Of a stretch of 64,000 nucleotides of DNA, positions 52,490-61,325 are shown one piece after another (positions within the stretch are counted from its first letter, which is position 1; each line of letters starts with the position of its first letter). This DNA is from Candidatus Rifleibacteriota bacterium. GTDB lineage: Bacteria; Muiribacteriota; Ozemobacteria; Ozemobacterales; Ozemobacteraceae. The stretch lies in assembly GCA_024710355.1 (NCBI GenBank), contig JANJUX010000018.1:1-64000 (forward strand). Direction: 5' to 3'. A program made the position numbers and the translations under genes. A model generated the notes under the pieces. The model was not told the origin of the DNA. It made no database searches and was given only the letters and a program-made list of their open reading frames with translations.

Positions 52490-53554
52490 TTATTCGCGTT
52501 CGGTGTCTTCTTCTTCAGAAGCTTCGTCTTTGTTTTCAGCACCGGGAGCCGGGGTTTCTTCGTCGGTTGATTCTTCAACTTCGACGCCGCCTTTTTCCTT
52601 CATTTCTTTTACTCTCTGTTCCATTTTGGCTTTGATTTCTTCAAGCTTGGCTTTCGGAACATTGAGGCTGATCTGAACGGTGGTTTCGTTGGCGGTCAGT
52701 TTGATCATGTTCATGATTTCGGCAGCTTCGGGAGCCTGGGCGGCGAACATCTTGAGCATGGCCAGGAAGCCGTTGAGGGCGGTCATGACGTTTTCAACAT
52801 TTTCTTTCTTGTCGACTTCGCCGTTGAAATTGAAAATGATGTTTTCGCCGTGGGTGAAACCGAAGAAGAAATAGTTGAGAGCTGCGAGAGGGGCAGCCTG
52901 AGGATTCTGTTTTACTTTTTCCTTCAGTTCGGTCGGGATCATGCCGGCGCCGCTGATGGTGGCCTGAGCGTCAAGTTTCTGCAGGATTGCGTAGAAATCT
53001 TTTCTTTCAGTTACGGCTTTGCCTTTGCCCATTTTTACGGCTTTAACGGCGTTAACACCAGGTTCAGCGCCTACTACGGCAGTTGCGGCATCCAGAAAAA
53101 TCGCGTAACCGTCTTTTTTATTCTTTGGAACGATAGCGTCAAAACCGTCGATCTTGGAGATTTCAACGTCTTTGGCAGCTTCTTTGTCGCCTTTGATAGC
53201 TTCGGTGATCTTGGCGGGGTCGAATTTGCCTTCGATGATGGCGCCGGCCATCTGGGAGGGGTTGGTTGGGTCAACCTTGCCAGAGGTGAAAACTACGAAC
53301 TGATTGAGGCTTTCCATCGGGTTGAAACCGGTTTTGGCCATGAATTCATCGTAGGCTTTTTTCTGATCGGGGTTTTTCTGAAGGTTTTCTTCAAGAGCTT
53401 TTTTTACTTCGGGGGTGGCCAGGAACTTGGCGACGTTAACCTGAAAAACAAAGTCGGCTTCCTGGGGGATGAGCGGCATCAGGTCGGCAGCAAATACTGC
53501 TGAACCGGCAAAGGCGAACAACAGGGCGGCTACAAGCATCAGCTTTTTTAACAT
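52490..53554 (-). CDS. Abundant-type secreted protein of unknown function
   Basis: A signal peptide (about 1-22, VAALLFAFAGSAVFA) is followed by a 330-residue Lys/Ala-rich mature protein and an acidic tail (VEESTDEETPAPG...EEEDTERE). It shows no membrane helix. The start is ATG at 53554 with GAGGAG nine bases upstream; a longer frame (to 53746) crosses the promoter. The consensus promoter, strong ribosome site and terminator suggest high expression. The pattern LIPQEADFVFQVNVAKFL is not one I can name. Confidence 0.75.
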   Translation of the reverse strand: MLKKLMLVAALLFAFAGSAVFAADLMPLIPQEADFVFQVNVAKFLATPEVKKALEENLQKNPDQKKAYDEFMAKTGFNPMESLNQFVVFTSGKVDPTNPSQMAGAIIEGKFDPAKITEAIKGDKEAAKDVEISKIDGFDAIVPKNKKDGYAIFLDAATAVVGAEPGVNAVKAVKMGKGKAVTERKDFYAILQKLDAQATISGAGMIPTELKEKVKQNPQAAPLAALNYFFFGFTHGENIIFNFNGEVDKKENVENVMTALNGFLAMLKMFAAQAPEAAEIMNMIKLTANETTVQISLNVPKAKLEEIKAKMEQRVKEMKEKGGVEVEESTDEETPAPGAENKDEASEEEDTERE

Positions 53555-53605
53555 TTCTAACTCCTCAATTTGTTTGCGAACGTAGATTTCTAAAATCCAA
53601 GGGGC

Positions 53606-53634
53606 ATGATATCGCCACCCTCCGATAATGTCAA
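53606..53634 (-). promoter_or_regulatory. Near-consensus promoter of the secreted-protein gene
   Basis: -35 TTGACA (53629-53634), 17-bp spacer, -10 TATCAT (53606-53611) on the minus strand, about 50 bases before the start codon. The best promoter in the window. Confidence 0.65.
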
Positions 53635-53678
53635 GCACCGTACACTGACGGGTTTTGCAGCATGATGGGCGCCGGGTA

Positions 53679-53707
53679 TTGAAAGTGCCGGCAGGCTGTG
53701 GTAGCAT
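53679..53707 (+). promoter_or_regulatory. Promoter of the accB-like/isoprenoid operon
   Basis: -35 TTGAAA (53679-53684), 17-bp spacer, -10 TAGCAT (53702-53707), about 40 bases before the ATG at 53748. It faces away from the secreted-protein promoter. The -10 position supports the later accB start over the frame that begins at 53655. Confidence 0.4.
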
Positions 53708-53747
53708 TTGCATGCCTGAAAAATCGATAGAACAGGAACCCGCCATA

Positions 53748-54164
53748 ATGGAAGCAAATCAGATCAAAAAGCTCTATCAGGCCATGTCCGAGAATGGTTT
53801 TTCGACTCTCGAACTCGAGCTTGGTAAAAAGAACAGGGTCCGCCTGACCCTCGAACAGACCTCTGCGACCGAAATGATTCCCGGAGACGTTCTCGCACAG
53901 CTTGCCGAAGTCGAAGACAGCGAAACTCCTGCCAATACCCAGGTCGAGATCCGGTCTGACAAGGTTGGCACCTTTACTTTCTCCGATCGCAAGCTCAAAG
54001 CTGGCGACAGAATAAAAAAGGGCGAAACTCTTGGCCTGGTCAAGGGCATCAGTTTTCAGGACCGCATCAAATGCTCTCTCGACGGAATAATTCACAAAGT
54101 TGAAGTTGAAGATGGCGCCGTTGTCGACTATGGGCGTCTGCTGTTTCTTGTGAACATTGATTGA
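53748..54164 (+). CDS. Biotin carboxyl carrier protein-like, biotin-attachment lysine lost
   Basis: 138 residues. The N-terminal helix, Pro/Ala-rich linker and C-terminal biotinyl-like domain (about 68-138) align with AccB: RSDKVGTFTFS, LKAGDRIKKGETLGLV, IKCSLDGIIHKVEVEDGAVVDYGRLLFLV. Where AccB has EAMKM with the biotinylated Lys, this protein reads VKGISFQ, with no Lys at the equivalent position. It therefore cannot carry biotin in the usual way. The ATG at 53748 has AGGA ten bases upstream. It is directly followed by accC. Confidence 0.75.
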   Translation: MEANQIKKLYQAMSENGFSTLELELGKKNRVRLTLEQTSATEMIPGDVLAQLAEVEDSETPANTQVEIRSDKVGTFTFSDRKLKAGDRIKKGETLGLVKGISFQDRIKCSLDGIIHKVEVEDGAVVDYGRLLFLVNID

Positions 54165-54203
54165 CCTGTATTTCAGTCATTTAAACAGGAGAAAAAATAC
54201 CTG

Positions 54204-55613
54204 ATGTTTTCAAAAATCCTGATCGCTAATCGTGGCGAAATCGCCGTTCGCATTATCAGAACCTGCAAAAGAATGGGGATTGCCACTGTCGCTGTCTATT
54301 CAGAAGCAGACCAGAACGCCCTGCACGTAAAGATGGCTGACGAAGCTTATTGCATCGGCCCGGCCCGGCCTGACCTTTCTTATCTGAATATTCCCAATAT
54401 TCTCTCTGTAGCTCACGCAACCAACTGTGAAGCCATCCATCCCGGCTACGGTTTTCTCTCTGAAAACCCTAGCTTTGCCGAGATTGTCGACAAATGCGGC
54501 TTTGTTTTTATCGGCCCCGATCACCGCGCCATCGAAAGAATGGGCCAGAAATCGGTTGCCCGTGATCTGATGATCAGATCCGGCGTGCCTGTTATGCCCG
54601 GCTCGCAGGGCAGCGTCGAAAGCGTTGACGAAGCGCTGGTTATCGCCAGAAAAATTGGTTTCCCCGTGCTGGTAAAGGCAACTTCTGGCGGTGGCGGCAA
54701 AGGCATGCGCCTGGTCGAAAAAGAAGAAGACTTTATCGGTCTCTTCAAAATGGCACAGGGCGAAGCCGAAGCTTCTTTCGGCGACAAGCGGGTTTATGTC
54801 GAAAAATACATGCGCAATCCCCGTCACGTAGAAGTTCAGATCATCGCCGATCAGCATGGCAAGGTTGTTGCACTGGGTGAACGTGAGTGTTCAATTCAGC
54901 GCCGGCACCAGAAGCTCATCGAAGAATCACCTTCTCCGGCAGTCACACCTGATCTGCGCCGACGTATGGCCGAAACCGCTGTAAAAGCAGCAAAGGCCAT
55001 CAACTATCATAACGCCGGTACCATCGAATTCTTGCTCGACAGCGATGGCAACTTCTTTTTCATGGAAATGAACACCCGCCTGCAGGTCGAACACCCGGTT
55101 ACCGAAATGGTCTGCAACTTCGATCTGGTTGAGCTGCAGCTGAAAGTGGCGGCCGGTGAGCCTCTGCCAATTGAAGGTGAACTCGTCGAACCGGATGGCT
55201 GGGCCATTGAATGTCGCGTCAACGCTGAAGACCCGGCAATGAACTTTATTCCATGCCCCGGAAAAATCGAAAAATACCTGGTTCCGGGTGGCCCGTGGGT
55301 GAGGGTTGATTCTGCCGCTTACCAGGGCTATCTGATAAGTTCCAACTATGATTCAATGGTTGCCAAGCTGATCGTCTGGGGCCGCACCCGCGAAGAGGCC
55401 ATGGATAGAATGATAGCCGCGCTGCGTGAATATGATATCAAAGGGATCGAAACCACAATCCCATTCCATCTCTATGTGCTGCAGCATGGTGAATTTCGCT
55501 CGGGTACTTTCTCTACCAGCTTCGTCGATCGCAATTTTGCCGGCTTCATCAAAGAGCAGCAGGAATTGCAGACACGGGCGGCAAAGGCTGAGAAGGCTGT
55601 TACCGGCAGATAA
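54204..55613 (+). CDS. accC: Biotin carboxylase AccC
   Basis: Subunit of acetyl-CoA carboxylase that carboxylates biotin with ATP and bicarbonate. ATP-grasp landmarks are complete: ILIANRGEIAVRIIRTCKRM, KATSGGGGKGMR, GERECSIQRRHQKLIEESPS, and EMNTRLQVEHPVTEMV. Length 469 against 449 in E. coli. It lies 39 bases after the accB-like gene. A working BCCP must be encoded elsewhere if this enzyme is active. Confidence 0.95.
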   Translation: MFSKILIANRGEIAVRIIRTCKRMGIATVAVYSEADQNALHVKMADEAYCIGPARPDLSYLNIPNILSVAHATNCEAIHPGYGFLSENPSFAEIVDKCGFVFIGPDHRAIERMGQKSVARDLMIRSGVPVMPGSQGSVESVDEALVIARKIGFPVLVKATSGGGGKGMRLVEKEEDFIGLFKMAQGEAEASFGDKRVYVEKYMRNPRHVEVQIIADQHGKVVALGERECSIQRRHQKLIEESPSPAVTPDLRRRMAETAVKAAKAINYHNAGTIEFLLDSDGNFFFMEMNTRLQVEHPVTEMVCNFDLVELQLKVAAGEPLPIEGELVEPDGWAIECRVNAEDPAMNFIPCPGKIEKYLVPGGPWVRVDSAAYQGYLISSNYDSMVAKLIVWGRTREEAMDRMIAALREYDIKGIETTIPFHLYVLQHGEFRSGTFSTSFVDRNFAGFIKEQQELQTRAAKAEKAVTGR

Positions 55614-56848
55614 TGAATCTTTTCAAGCCTGAAGTTCCTTTTCCGGCGAAGGTGCTGAGCGTTAACGATCTGACAAAGCACCTCAAAAGCCTGATCGAAA
55701 ATGATCGGCTGCTTTCCGGCGTCTGGATTCAGGGCGAAATTTCGAATCTGGTTAAGGCGGCTTCCGGTCACTGTTACTTTACCCTTAAAGACGACCAGGC
55801 GGTCATCAAGGCGGCCCTCTGGGCCGGAAACCGCCGCAAAATCGCCACCGACTTCAAGAATGGCGATTTTGTCATGGTGTATGGTGCCCTGTCGGTTTAT
55901 CCGCCCCGTGGCGAGTATCAGATCACAGTTCAAGACCTGAGACCGGCAGGTATCGGTGCACTGTACGAAGCTTATGAAAAACTGAAAAAAAAGCTGCAGG
56001 CCGAAGGGCTTTTCGAGCCAGACCGTAAGCTGCCGTTGCCCTTTCTGCCCAAGGGCGTTGGCATTGTCACTTCGCCCCGTGGTGCAGTCGTTCAGGATAT
56101 CTTTCGGGTTATCCGCCGCCGCTTTCCGAATATGCCGCTTTTCCTCGTTCCGGCCAAAGTGCAGGGAGAGGGCGCTGCCGCCGAAATTGTGGCTGGTATC
56201 GAGAGATTGAACCACGACCCGCGCGTTGACGTGATCATCATTGCCCGTGGCGGCGGCAGCCTCGAGGATCTGTGGGCGTTCAACGAAGAACCGGTGGCCC
56301 GTGCCATCAGCGCTTCAACCAAGCCGATTGTTTCGGCCGTCGGCCATGAGACCGATACGACGATTGCCGACCTGGTTGCTGACCGCCGGGCGGCAACTCC
56401 ATCGGTTGCTGGTGAGCTGGTTGTGCCGGTGAAGAGTGAACTTGTCGATTTTGTTGCCCGTCAGCAGAAGCGTCTTGCGCGGTCGATCCGCGGCATGCTG
56501 CAGCTGCAGCGGCAAAGATTCAAGCGGGCAGCCAGCTGCCGGTTTCTCGTGAAACCTTCTTTGTTGATTGCCGAACGGCGTAATACTGTGATGAATCTGG
56601 CGCGCGAACTTGAAAATCTGGTCAGGCGCATGCTTGATAAAAAGACCCATAAAGCTGGCCTGTTACGGGCCAGGCTCGATTCACTCAACCCGATGACACT
56701 TCTGAATCGTGGTTACAGTATGGTGACCGATCAGGAGGGCAGGGTGGTGAATTCTGTAAACCTGCTGGCCGCGAACCAGAAACTTCGCATTCATTTTGCT
56801 GACGGTCGGGCTGGTGTCAGCGTTGAAAAGCTTGAAAAGAATGATTAA
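55613..56848 (+). CDS. xseA: Exonuclease VII large subunit XseA
   Basis: N-terminal OB-fold (VWIQGEISNLVKAASGHCYFTLKDDQA), then the Exo_VII catalytic domain (GVGIVTSPRGAVVQDI, IIARGGGSLEDLWAFNEE, SAVGHETDTTIADLVADRRAATPS) and a coiled coil. Length 411 is typical. Its ATG shares one base with the accC stop (TAATG). It pairs with xseB 12 bases on. Confidence 0.96.
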   Translation: MNLFKPEVPFPAKVLSVNDLTKHLKSLIENDRLLSGVWIQGEISNLVKAASGHCYFTLKDDQAVIKAALWAGNRRKIATDFKNGDFVMVYGALSVYPPRGEYQITVQDLRPAGIGALYEAYEKLKKKLQAEGLFEPDRKLPLPFLPKGVGIVTSPRGAVVQDIFRVIRRRFPNMPLFLVPAKVQGEGAAAEIVAGIERLNHDPRVDVIIIARGGGSLEDLWAFNEEPVARAISASTKPIVSAVGHETDTTIADLVADRRAATPSVAGELVVPVKSELVDFVARQQKRLARSIRGMLQLQRQRFKRAASCRFLVKPSLLIAERRNTVMNLARELENLVRRMLDKKTHKAGLLRARLDSLNPMTLLNRGYSMVTDQEGRVVNSVNLLAANQKLRIHFADGRAGVSVEKLEKND

Positions 56849-56860
56849 GGAGGGCACCGA

Positions 56861-57151
56861 ATGCCTCGTATTAATGAACAGGAACTGGCTGAAATCCTCA
56901 AATTGAACCAGCAGCAGATTGACCAGCTTACCTATGAAGCTGCGATGCAGAAGCTGGAAATAATTGTCGAAGCCCTCGAACAGGAAGGCACGCCGCTCGA
57001 ACTTGGCTTGAAGCTTTATCAGACCGGTAATGCTCTGGCGAAAAAGTGCGGGCTGGCCCTCGACGCGGCCGAAGAAGTGATGCTGCAACTGCGCGGCACG
57101 ATCGAGAACCCCTCAGAAGCACCTTTTGACCCGGAAAAAGACGGAAGATGA
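56861..57151 (+). CDS. xseB: Exonuclease VII small subunit XseB
   Basis: 96 residues with the XseB signature LTYEAAMQKLEIIVEALEQ and GLKLYQTGNALAKKCGLALDAAE forming a helical hairpin. SD AAGGAGG is close to the ATG. It overlaps ispA by four bases (ATGA). Confidence 0.92.
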   Translation: MPRINEQELAEILKLNQQQIDQLTYEAAMQKLEIIVEALEQEGTPLELGLKLYQTGNALAKKCGLALDAAEEVMLQLRGTIENPSEAPFDPEKDGR

Positions 57152-58065
57152 CTCAAGGCAGCCTGAAAACCGCATCAGATTTTGCACAGACCCTAAAAAA
57201 GCTGGCAACCCGGGTTGACGATGCTTTGCAGAGCTGGTTGCCACAGCCGATGCCGGAAGTTTCAGCAAAACTGAACGAGGCAATGCGCTACAGTGCCCTG
57301 GCTGGCGGCAAACGCATCCGGCCGGTTCTTTGTCTGACGGTTGCCGAAGCGGCCGGGCTGGAATCAGAGGCGGTGCTGCGGGCCGGGTGTGCCTACGAGC
57401 TGATTCACACCTACTCATTGATTCACGATGATCTGCCGGCCATGGATAACGATGATTTCAGGCGTGGCCAGCCCACAAACCATAAAGTTTATGGCGAAGC
57501 GACGGCAATTCTCGCCGGTGATGGGCTGCTGACCATGGCTTTTGCCTGGCTGGCCAGCCTGACTGGCAGTGGCGTCGCTGCCGAAAAAGTGGTCAAAATT
57601 ATTGCTCTGGCGGCTGAAGCTGCTGGTCATGACGGCATGGTCGGCGGGCAGATGCTCGACATAGCCTGGGAAAAACAGAGAGCCGAACTGCCAGTGCTCG
57701 AAAGCATTCATCGCCGGAAAACCGGGGCCTTGATCAGGGCACCGATTCTTACGGGTGCCATTCTTGCAGGTGTTGCAGCCGACCATTATGAGGTTCTTGA
57801 TCGTTACTCAGGCAGAATTGGTCTGCTGTTCCAGATTGTCGACGATATTCTCGACGTGGTGGGGGATGCTCAAAGTCTTGGTAAAACCACTGGTCGCGAT
57901 GCACTGCTTGAAAAATCGACTTACCCATCGCTGCTTGGTCTCGATGGGGCCAGAGATTATGCTGCCAGGGTGCACGCCGAGGCGATAGCACTGGTCGCCC
58001 AGCTCCCGCCAGCCTTTTCCAGCCTGAAGGCAATGGCCGATATCATATTTTTTCGAAATAACTAG
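57148..58065 (+). CDS. ispA: Farnesyl/geranylgeranyl diphosphate synthase
   Basis: Trans-isoprenyl diphosphate synthase that condenses IPP with allylic diphosphates. First Asp-rich motif HDDLPAMD (94-100), basic GGKRIRP, and second Asp-rich motif VDDILD near residue 231. Length 305 is typical of IspA. It supplies precursors for quinones and undecaprenyl carriers. Overlaps xseB (ATGA), which is the usual xseB-ispA arrangement. Confidence 0.93.
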   Translation: MTQGSLKTASDFAQTLKKLATRVDDALQSWLPQPMPEVSAKLNEAMRYSALAGGKRIRPVLCLTVAEAAGLESEAVLRAGCAYELIHTYSLIHDDLPAMDNDDFRRGQPTNHKVYGEATAILAGDGLLTMAFAWLASLTGSGVAAEKVVKIIALAAEAAGHDGMVGGQMLDIAWEKQRAELPVLESIHRRKTGALIRAPILTGAILAGVAADHYEVLDRYSGRIGLLFQIVDDILDVVGDAQSLGKTTGRDALLEKSTYPSLLGLDGARDYAARVHAEAIALVAQLPPAFSSLKAMADIIFFRNN

Positions 58066-58075
58066 GAGACCGGTG

Positions 58076-58759
58076 ATGCCAGATCAAAAGCAGGTTGTGG
58101 CGGTTGTGGTCGCCGGTGGCATGGGACAGCGCATGAAGTCGGCCACCCCCAAACAGTTTCTACTGCTAAAGGGCAGGCCTGTGGTGCAGTGGAGCCTGGA
58201 GTGCTTTGACAAAACCCCGGAAATAACCGGGCTGGTTCTGGTTCTGCCAGAAGAGTGGCTTGAAGAAGGCATGGCACGCCTGAAAAGCTTTAAACCTCAT
58301 AAGCCTTTCAAGGTAGTGGCTGGGGGCGCCTTGCGCCAGGACTCGGTTCGGGCGGGGGTCGAAGCTGCCACTGCCGCTGATGGCTGGGTGGCAGTGCATG
58401 ATGCTGCCCGACCCGGAATAACTCCGGCTCTGGTCAGCAATGCTCTCAATCAGGCTTTTACATTGGGCAACGCGGTTTGCGCCATGCCTTCACATGATAC
58501 TCTGGTGCGGGTTGTCGATGGTGAGATTGTCGGGCAGATCAACCGCAATGAGGTTTTTCGCGTACAGACACCGCAGATTTTTAAAACGGCTATCCTGCGC
58601 CAGGCTCTCGAAAATGCAACTGCAAAAGGCCTGGTCGGAACCGATGAGGCCGGTCTTGTGCGTGAGCTTGGTTATCGCATCTACCTCGCGGAGGGCTCTG
58701 AGATGAGCGGTAAACTGACGACTCCCGAAGATCTCGATATGTTCGAAGCATTACTCTGA
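58076..58759 (+). CDS. ispD: 2-C-methyl-D-erythritol 4-phosphate cytidylyltransferase IspD
   Basis: Third step of the MEP pathway. Nucleotide-binding start VVVAGGMGQRMKSATPKQFLLLKG with the G-x-G-x-R-M pattern, VHDAARPGI, and the RVQTPQ and TDEAGLV elements. Length 227 is normal. The ATG at 58076 with AGGAG seven bases upstream is used; a GTG three bases earlier is also possible. Confidence 0.95.
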   Translation: MPDQKQVVAVVVAGGMGQRMKSATPKQFLLLKGRPVVQWSLECFDKTPEITGLVLVLPEEWLEEGMARLKSFKPHKPFKVVAGGALRQDSVRAGVEAATAADGWVAVHDAARPGITPALVSNALNQAFTLGNAVCAMPSHDTLVRVVDGEIVGQINRNEVFRVQTPQIFKTAILRQALENATAKGLVGTDEAGLVRELGYRIYLAEGSEMSGKLTTPEDLDMFEALL

Positions 58760-58777
58760 ATACCGGACGGTGGAAAC

Positions 58778-59656
58778 ATGAAAAAAACTCTGATATTGCA
58801 GGCTCCGGCAAAAATAAACATCGGTTTGTGGGTCAAATTCAAGCGCCAGGATGGCTTTCATGAGCTTGGCAGCATTATGCAGACCATTTCTCTGCACGAT
58901 ATCATCACACTCAATGAGACTGCTGAGCCCGGAATAACTGTCAGCTGCAGCAGGCCGGGCGTTCCGCTCGATTCTACGAATCTGGCGCACCGCGCTGCGA
59001 CGGTTTTTTTCGATCAGACGAATATTCACCCGGCCATTTCTATTCACATTGAAAAGAAAATTCCGGTCGCTGCGGGGCTTGCCGGCGGCAGTACTGATGC
59101 CGCAGCCGTTTTGATCGGCCTCAACCGTCTTTTCGACAAACGTCTGACAGTGGCTGATCTCATGCACATGGGCGCAACCATAGGTTCTGATGTTCCGTTC
59201 GTCATTCACGGCGGGCTTGCAGCCGCTGAAGGCCGGGGCGAAAAACTGGCCTTTCACGAACCGCCGCGGCCGCCATTGACCGTTGTTATCGCGGTGCCAA
59301 CCGGTGTGGCGGTTTCGACGAAATGGGCCTACGAGAATTACCTGCCCGGTAATAACGAGGCAAAAGAGCGGTCTTTCAACCAGATTCTTGAAGCTTACAG
59401 GGACAGAAACCTCGATGCCTTGAAAAAGCTGGTATTTAACGACCTTGAGTCGGTCACGCTACATCGTTACCCCGAAGTTCTGCGCATCAAAGAACGCCTG
59501 TGCGCCAGCGACGAAGGGGTTGTCATGATGTCGGGCAGTGGTCCCTCTGTTTTCGGGCTTTTTGCTGACAAAAGAAGCGCCGTGCGCGCTGTTAAAAATC
59601 TCGATGGTCTGCCCGTCGATGTGTTTGTCGAACACACCGTAAAGAAGCACTTTTAA
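58778..59656 (+). CDS. ispE: 4-diphosphocytidyl-2-C-methyl-D-erythritol kinase IspE
   Basis: GHMP-family kinase, MEP pathway step 4. APAKINIGLWVK at the start, the glycine-rich PVAAGLAGGSTDAAAVL phosphate loop, DVPFVIHGG, and VVMMSGSGPSVFGLF. Length 292 is typical. It lies 18 bases after ispD. Confidence 0.95.
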   Translation: MKKTLILQAPAKINIGLWVKFKRQDGFHELGSIMQTISLHDIITLNETAEPGITVSCSRPGVPLDSTNLAHRAATVFFDQTNIHPAISIHIEKKIPVAAGLAGGSTDAAAVLIGLNRLFDKRLTVADLMHMGATIGSDVPFVIHGGLAAAEGRGEKLAFHEPPRPPLTVVIAVPTGVAVSTKWAYENYLPGNNEAKERSFNQILEAYRDRNLDALKKLVFNDLESVTLHRYPEVLRIKERLCASDEGVVMMSGSGPSVFGLFADKRSAVRAVKNLDGLPVDVFVEHTVKKHF

Positions 59657-59661
59657 CTGCC

Positions 59662-60816
59662 ATGAAAAACATCGTTCTGCTCGGTTCGACCGGTTCTATC
59701 GGAAAAAGCACCCTCGAAGTCGTTCGCAATAATCCTGACCAACTGCAGGTAGTTTCATTGACCGGCGGCAATAACTGGCAGTTGCTTGCTGAGCAGGCAC
59801 GCGAGTTCAGGCCGCGCTTTGTGGCTATTGCAGCTGAGGAGCACGCGGGTGATCTTCGCCTGGCTCTTAAAGACCTTGATGTCAAGGTCGGCGCCGGTTC
59901 TTCTGCGGTACTTGAAGCGGTTATGCAGCCTGGTGCCGATACCACCGTCGCCGCAATTGTCGGCTCTGCCGGTCTGCAGCCGGTTATGACCGCAATCTCT
60001 GCCGGGCACCAGATCTGTCTTGCCAACAAGGAAACCCTGGTGGTGGGTGGCAGTCTGGTTATGCAGGCAGTTGCCAGGTCCGGGCTCAAGCTGGTGCCGG
60101 TTGACAGCGAACATTCAGCTATTTTTCAATGTCTGCAGGGGGCTGTACATACACCGCCGCGCCGAATCATCATAACCGCTTCCGGGGGACCGTTTCGCGA
60201 ATGGCCGGTTGAAAAGCTCGCAGCGGTGACAGTCGAGCAGGCATTGAAGCATCCGAACTGGAATATGGGCGGCAAGATCACCATCGATTCTGCCACACTT
60301 ATGAACAAGGGCCTGGAGGTAATCGAAGCCCACTGGCTGTTTGCCGTCGATTATGATCGTATCGAGGTTACGGTGCACCCCCAGTCGATAATTCACAGTC
60401 TCGTCGAATTTTCTGATGGTTCGGTGGTTGCCCAGCTCGGCTGGCCTGACATGAAACTGCCTATTCAATACGCTTTGAGCTGGCCGGAACGCTGGCAACC
60501 GCCAGTTGCGGCGCTCGACCTTGCCAGGGTTGGCAGCATGACCTTTTCAGCACCGCGCTTCAAGGATTTTCCGTGCCTGCAGCTCGCTTACGAGGCCGGA
60601 AAAGCGGGTGGCATCATGCCATGTGTTTTGAACGCCGCCAATGAGGTTGCTGTTCACGCGTTCATGCAGAAAAAAACAGGTTTTACCGGTATTCCGGAAA
60701 TTATCGCTGCGACTGTCGGCGCCTTTTCGAATTGCCCGGCAGTCAGCATTGAACAACTGGTGGCCGTCGATATCGAAGCCAGGCAGCGTGCCAGAGAATT
60801 TATCGGGGGCGCATGA
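59662..60816 (+). CDS. dxr: 1-deoxy-D-xylulose 5-phosphate reductoisomerase
   Basis: Second step of the MEP pathway (also called IspC). NADPH motif LLGSTGSIGKSTL, ANKETLVVGG, PVDSEHSAIFQCLQG, TASGGPFREW, and KITIDSATLMNKGLEVIEAHWLF. Length 384 is typical. It overlaps ispF by four bases and lies five bases after ispE. Confidence 0.96.
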   Translation: MKNIVLLGSTGSIGKSTLEVVRNNPDQLQVVSLTGGNNWQLLAEQAREFRPRFVAIAAEEHAGDLRLALKDLDVKVGAGSSAVLEAVMQPGADTTVAAIVGSAGLQPVMTAISAGHQICLANKETLVVGGSLVMQAVARSGLKLVPVDSEHSAIFQCLQGAVHTPPRRIIITASGGPFREWPVEKLAAVTVEQALKHPNWNMGGKITIDSATLMNKGLEVIEAHWLFAVDYDRIEVTVHPQSIIHSLVEFSDGSVVAQLGWPDMKLPIQYALSWPERWQPPVAALDLARVGSMTFSAPRFKDFPCLQLAYEAGKAGGIMPCVLNAANEVAVHAFMQKKTGFTGIPEIIAATVGAFSNCPAVSIEQLVAVDIEARQRAREFIGGA

Positions 60817-61304
60817 TGACTACATTCAGAATTGGCCTGGGGCACGATATTCATGCTCTCGTAGAGGGTCGCGAGCTGTGGCTGGGCGGTGTAAAGATTC
60901 CGTTTCATCTTGGCCTGAAAGGCCATTCCGATGCCGATGCTCTGATACATGCGATCATGGATGCGATGCTCGGAGCTCTGGCACTTGGCGACATCGGTGG
61001 GCTTTTCCCGGATACCGACCCGGCCTTTAAAAACATCAGTTCGATGCGGCTTCTCAGCGAAGTGGTGCGGAAAACCCGCGAGCATGGATATAAGGTCGGC
61101 AATCTCGACTGTATGATACATTGTGAGCGCCCAAAGATTGCGCCACATCGACCGGCAATGCTGGTGGCTCTATCTGAAGCCCTTCAGGTCGAAGCGGGCT
61201 GCATATCGATCAAGGCCGGAACCAATGAAGGCTTCGATGCGGTGGGGCAGGGCAGGGCGATTGCCTGTCAGGCAATAGTGCTGATGGAAAAGCTGCAGCC
61301 GTGA
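60813..61304 (+). CDS. ispF: 2-C-methyl-D-erythritol 2,4-cyclodiphosphate synthase IspF
   Basis: Fifth MEP step. Metal site GLGHDIHAL (Asp and His), HSDADALIHAIMDAMLGALALGDIG, FPDTDP, and the C-terminal KAGTNEGFDAVGQGRAI, matching IspF. Length 163 is normal. Last gene of this operon; it converges on the next gene. Confidence 0.96.
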   Translation: MMTTFRIGLGHDIHALVEGRELWLGGVKIPFHLGLKGHSDADALIHAIMDAMLGALALGDIGGLFPDTDPAFKNISSMRLLSEVVRKTREHGYKVGNLDCMIHCERPKIAPHRPAMLVALSEALQVEAGCISIKAGTNEGFDAVGQGRAIACQAIVLMEKLQP

Positions 61305-61325
61305 CTTGCTGAATGGTCTTTGCCG

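Noticed and set aside
54300..54857. Minus-strand frame of 185 codons in accC
   Set aside because: Shadow of the AccC ATP-grasp domain.
55472..56215. Minus-strand frame of 247 codons over accC/xseA
   Set aside because: Antisense of two highly conserved enzymes; no signals of its own.
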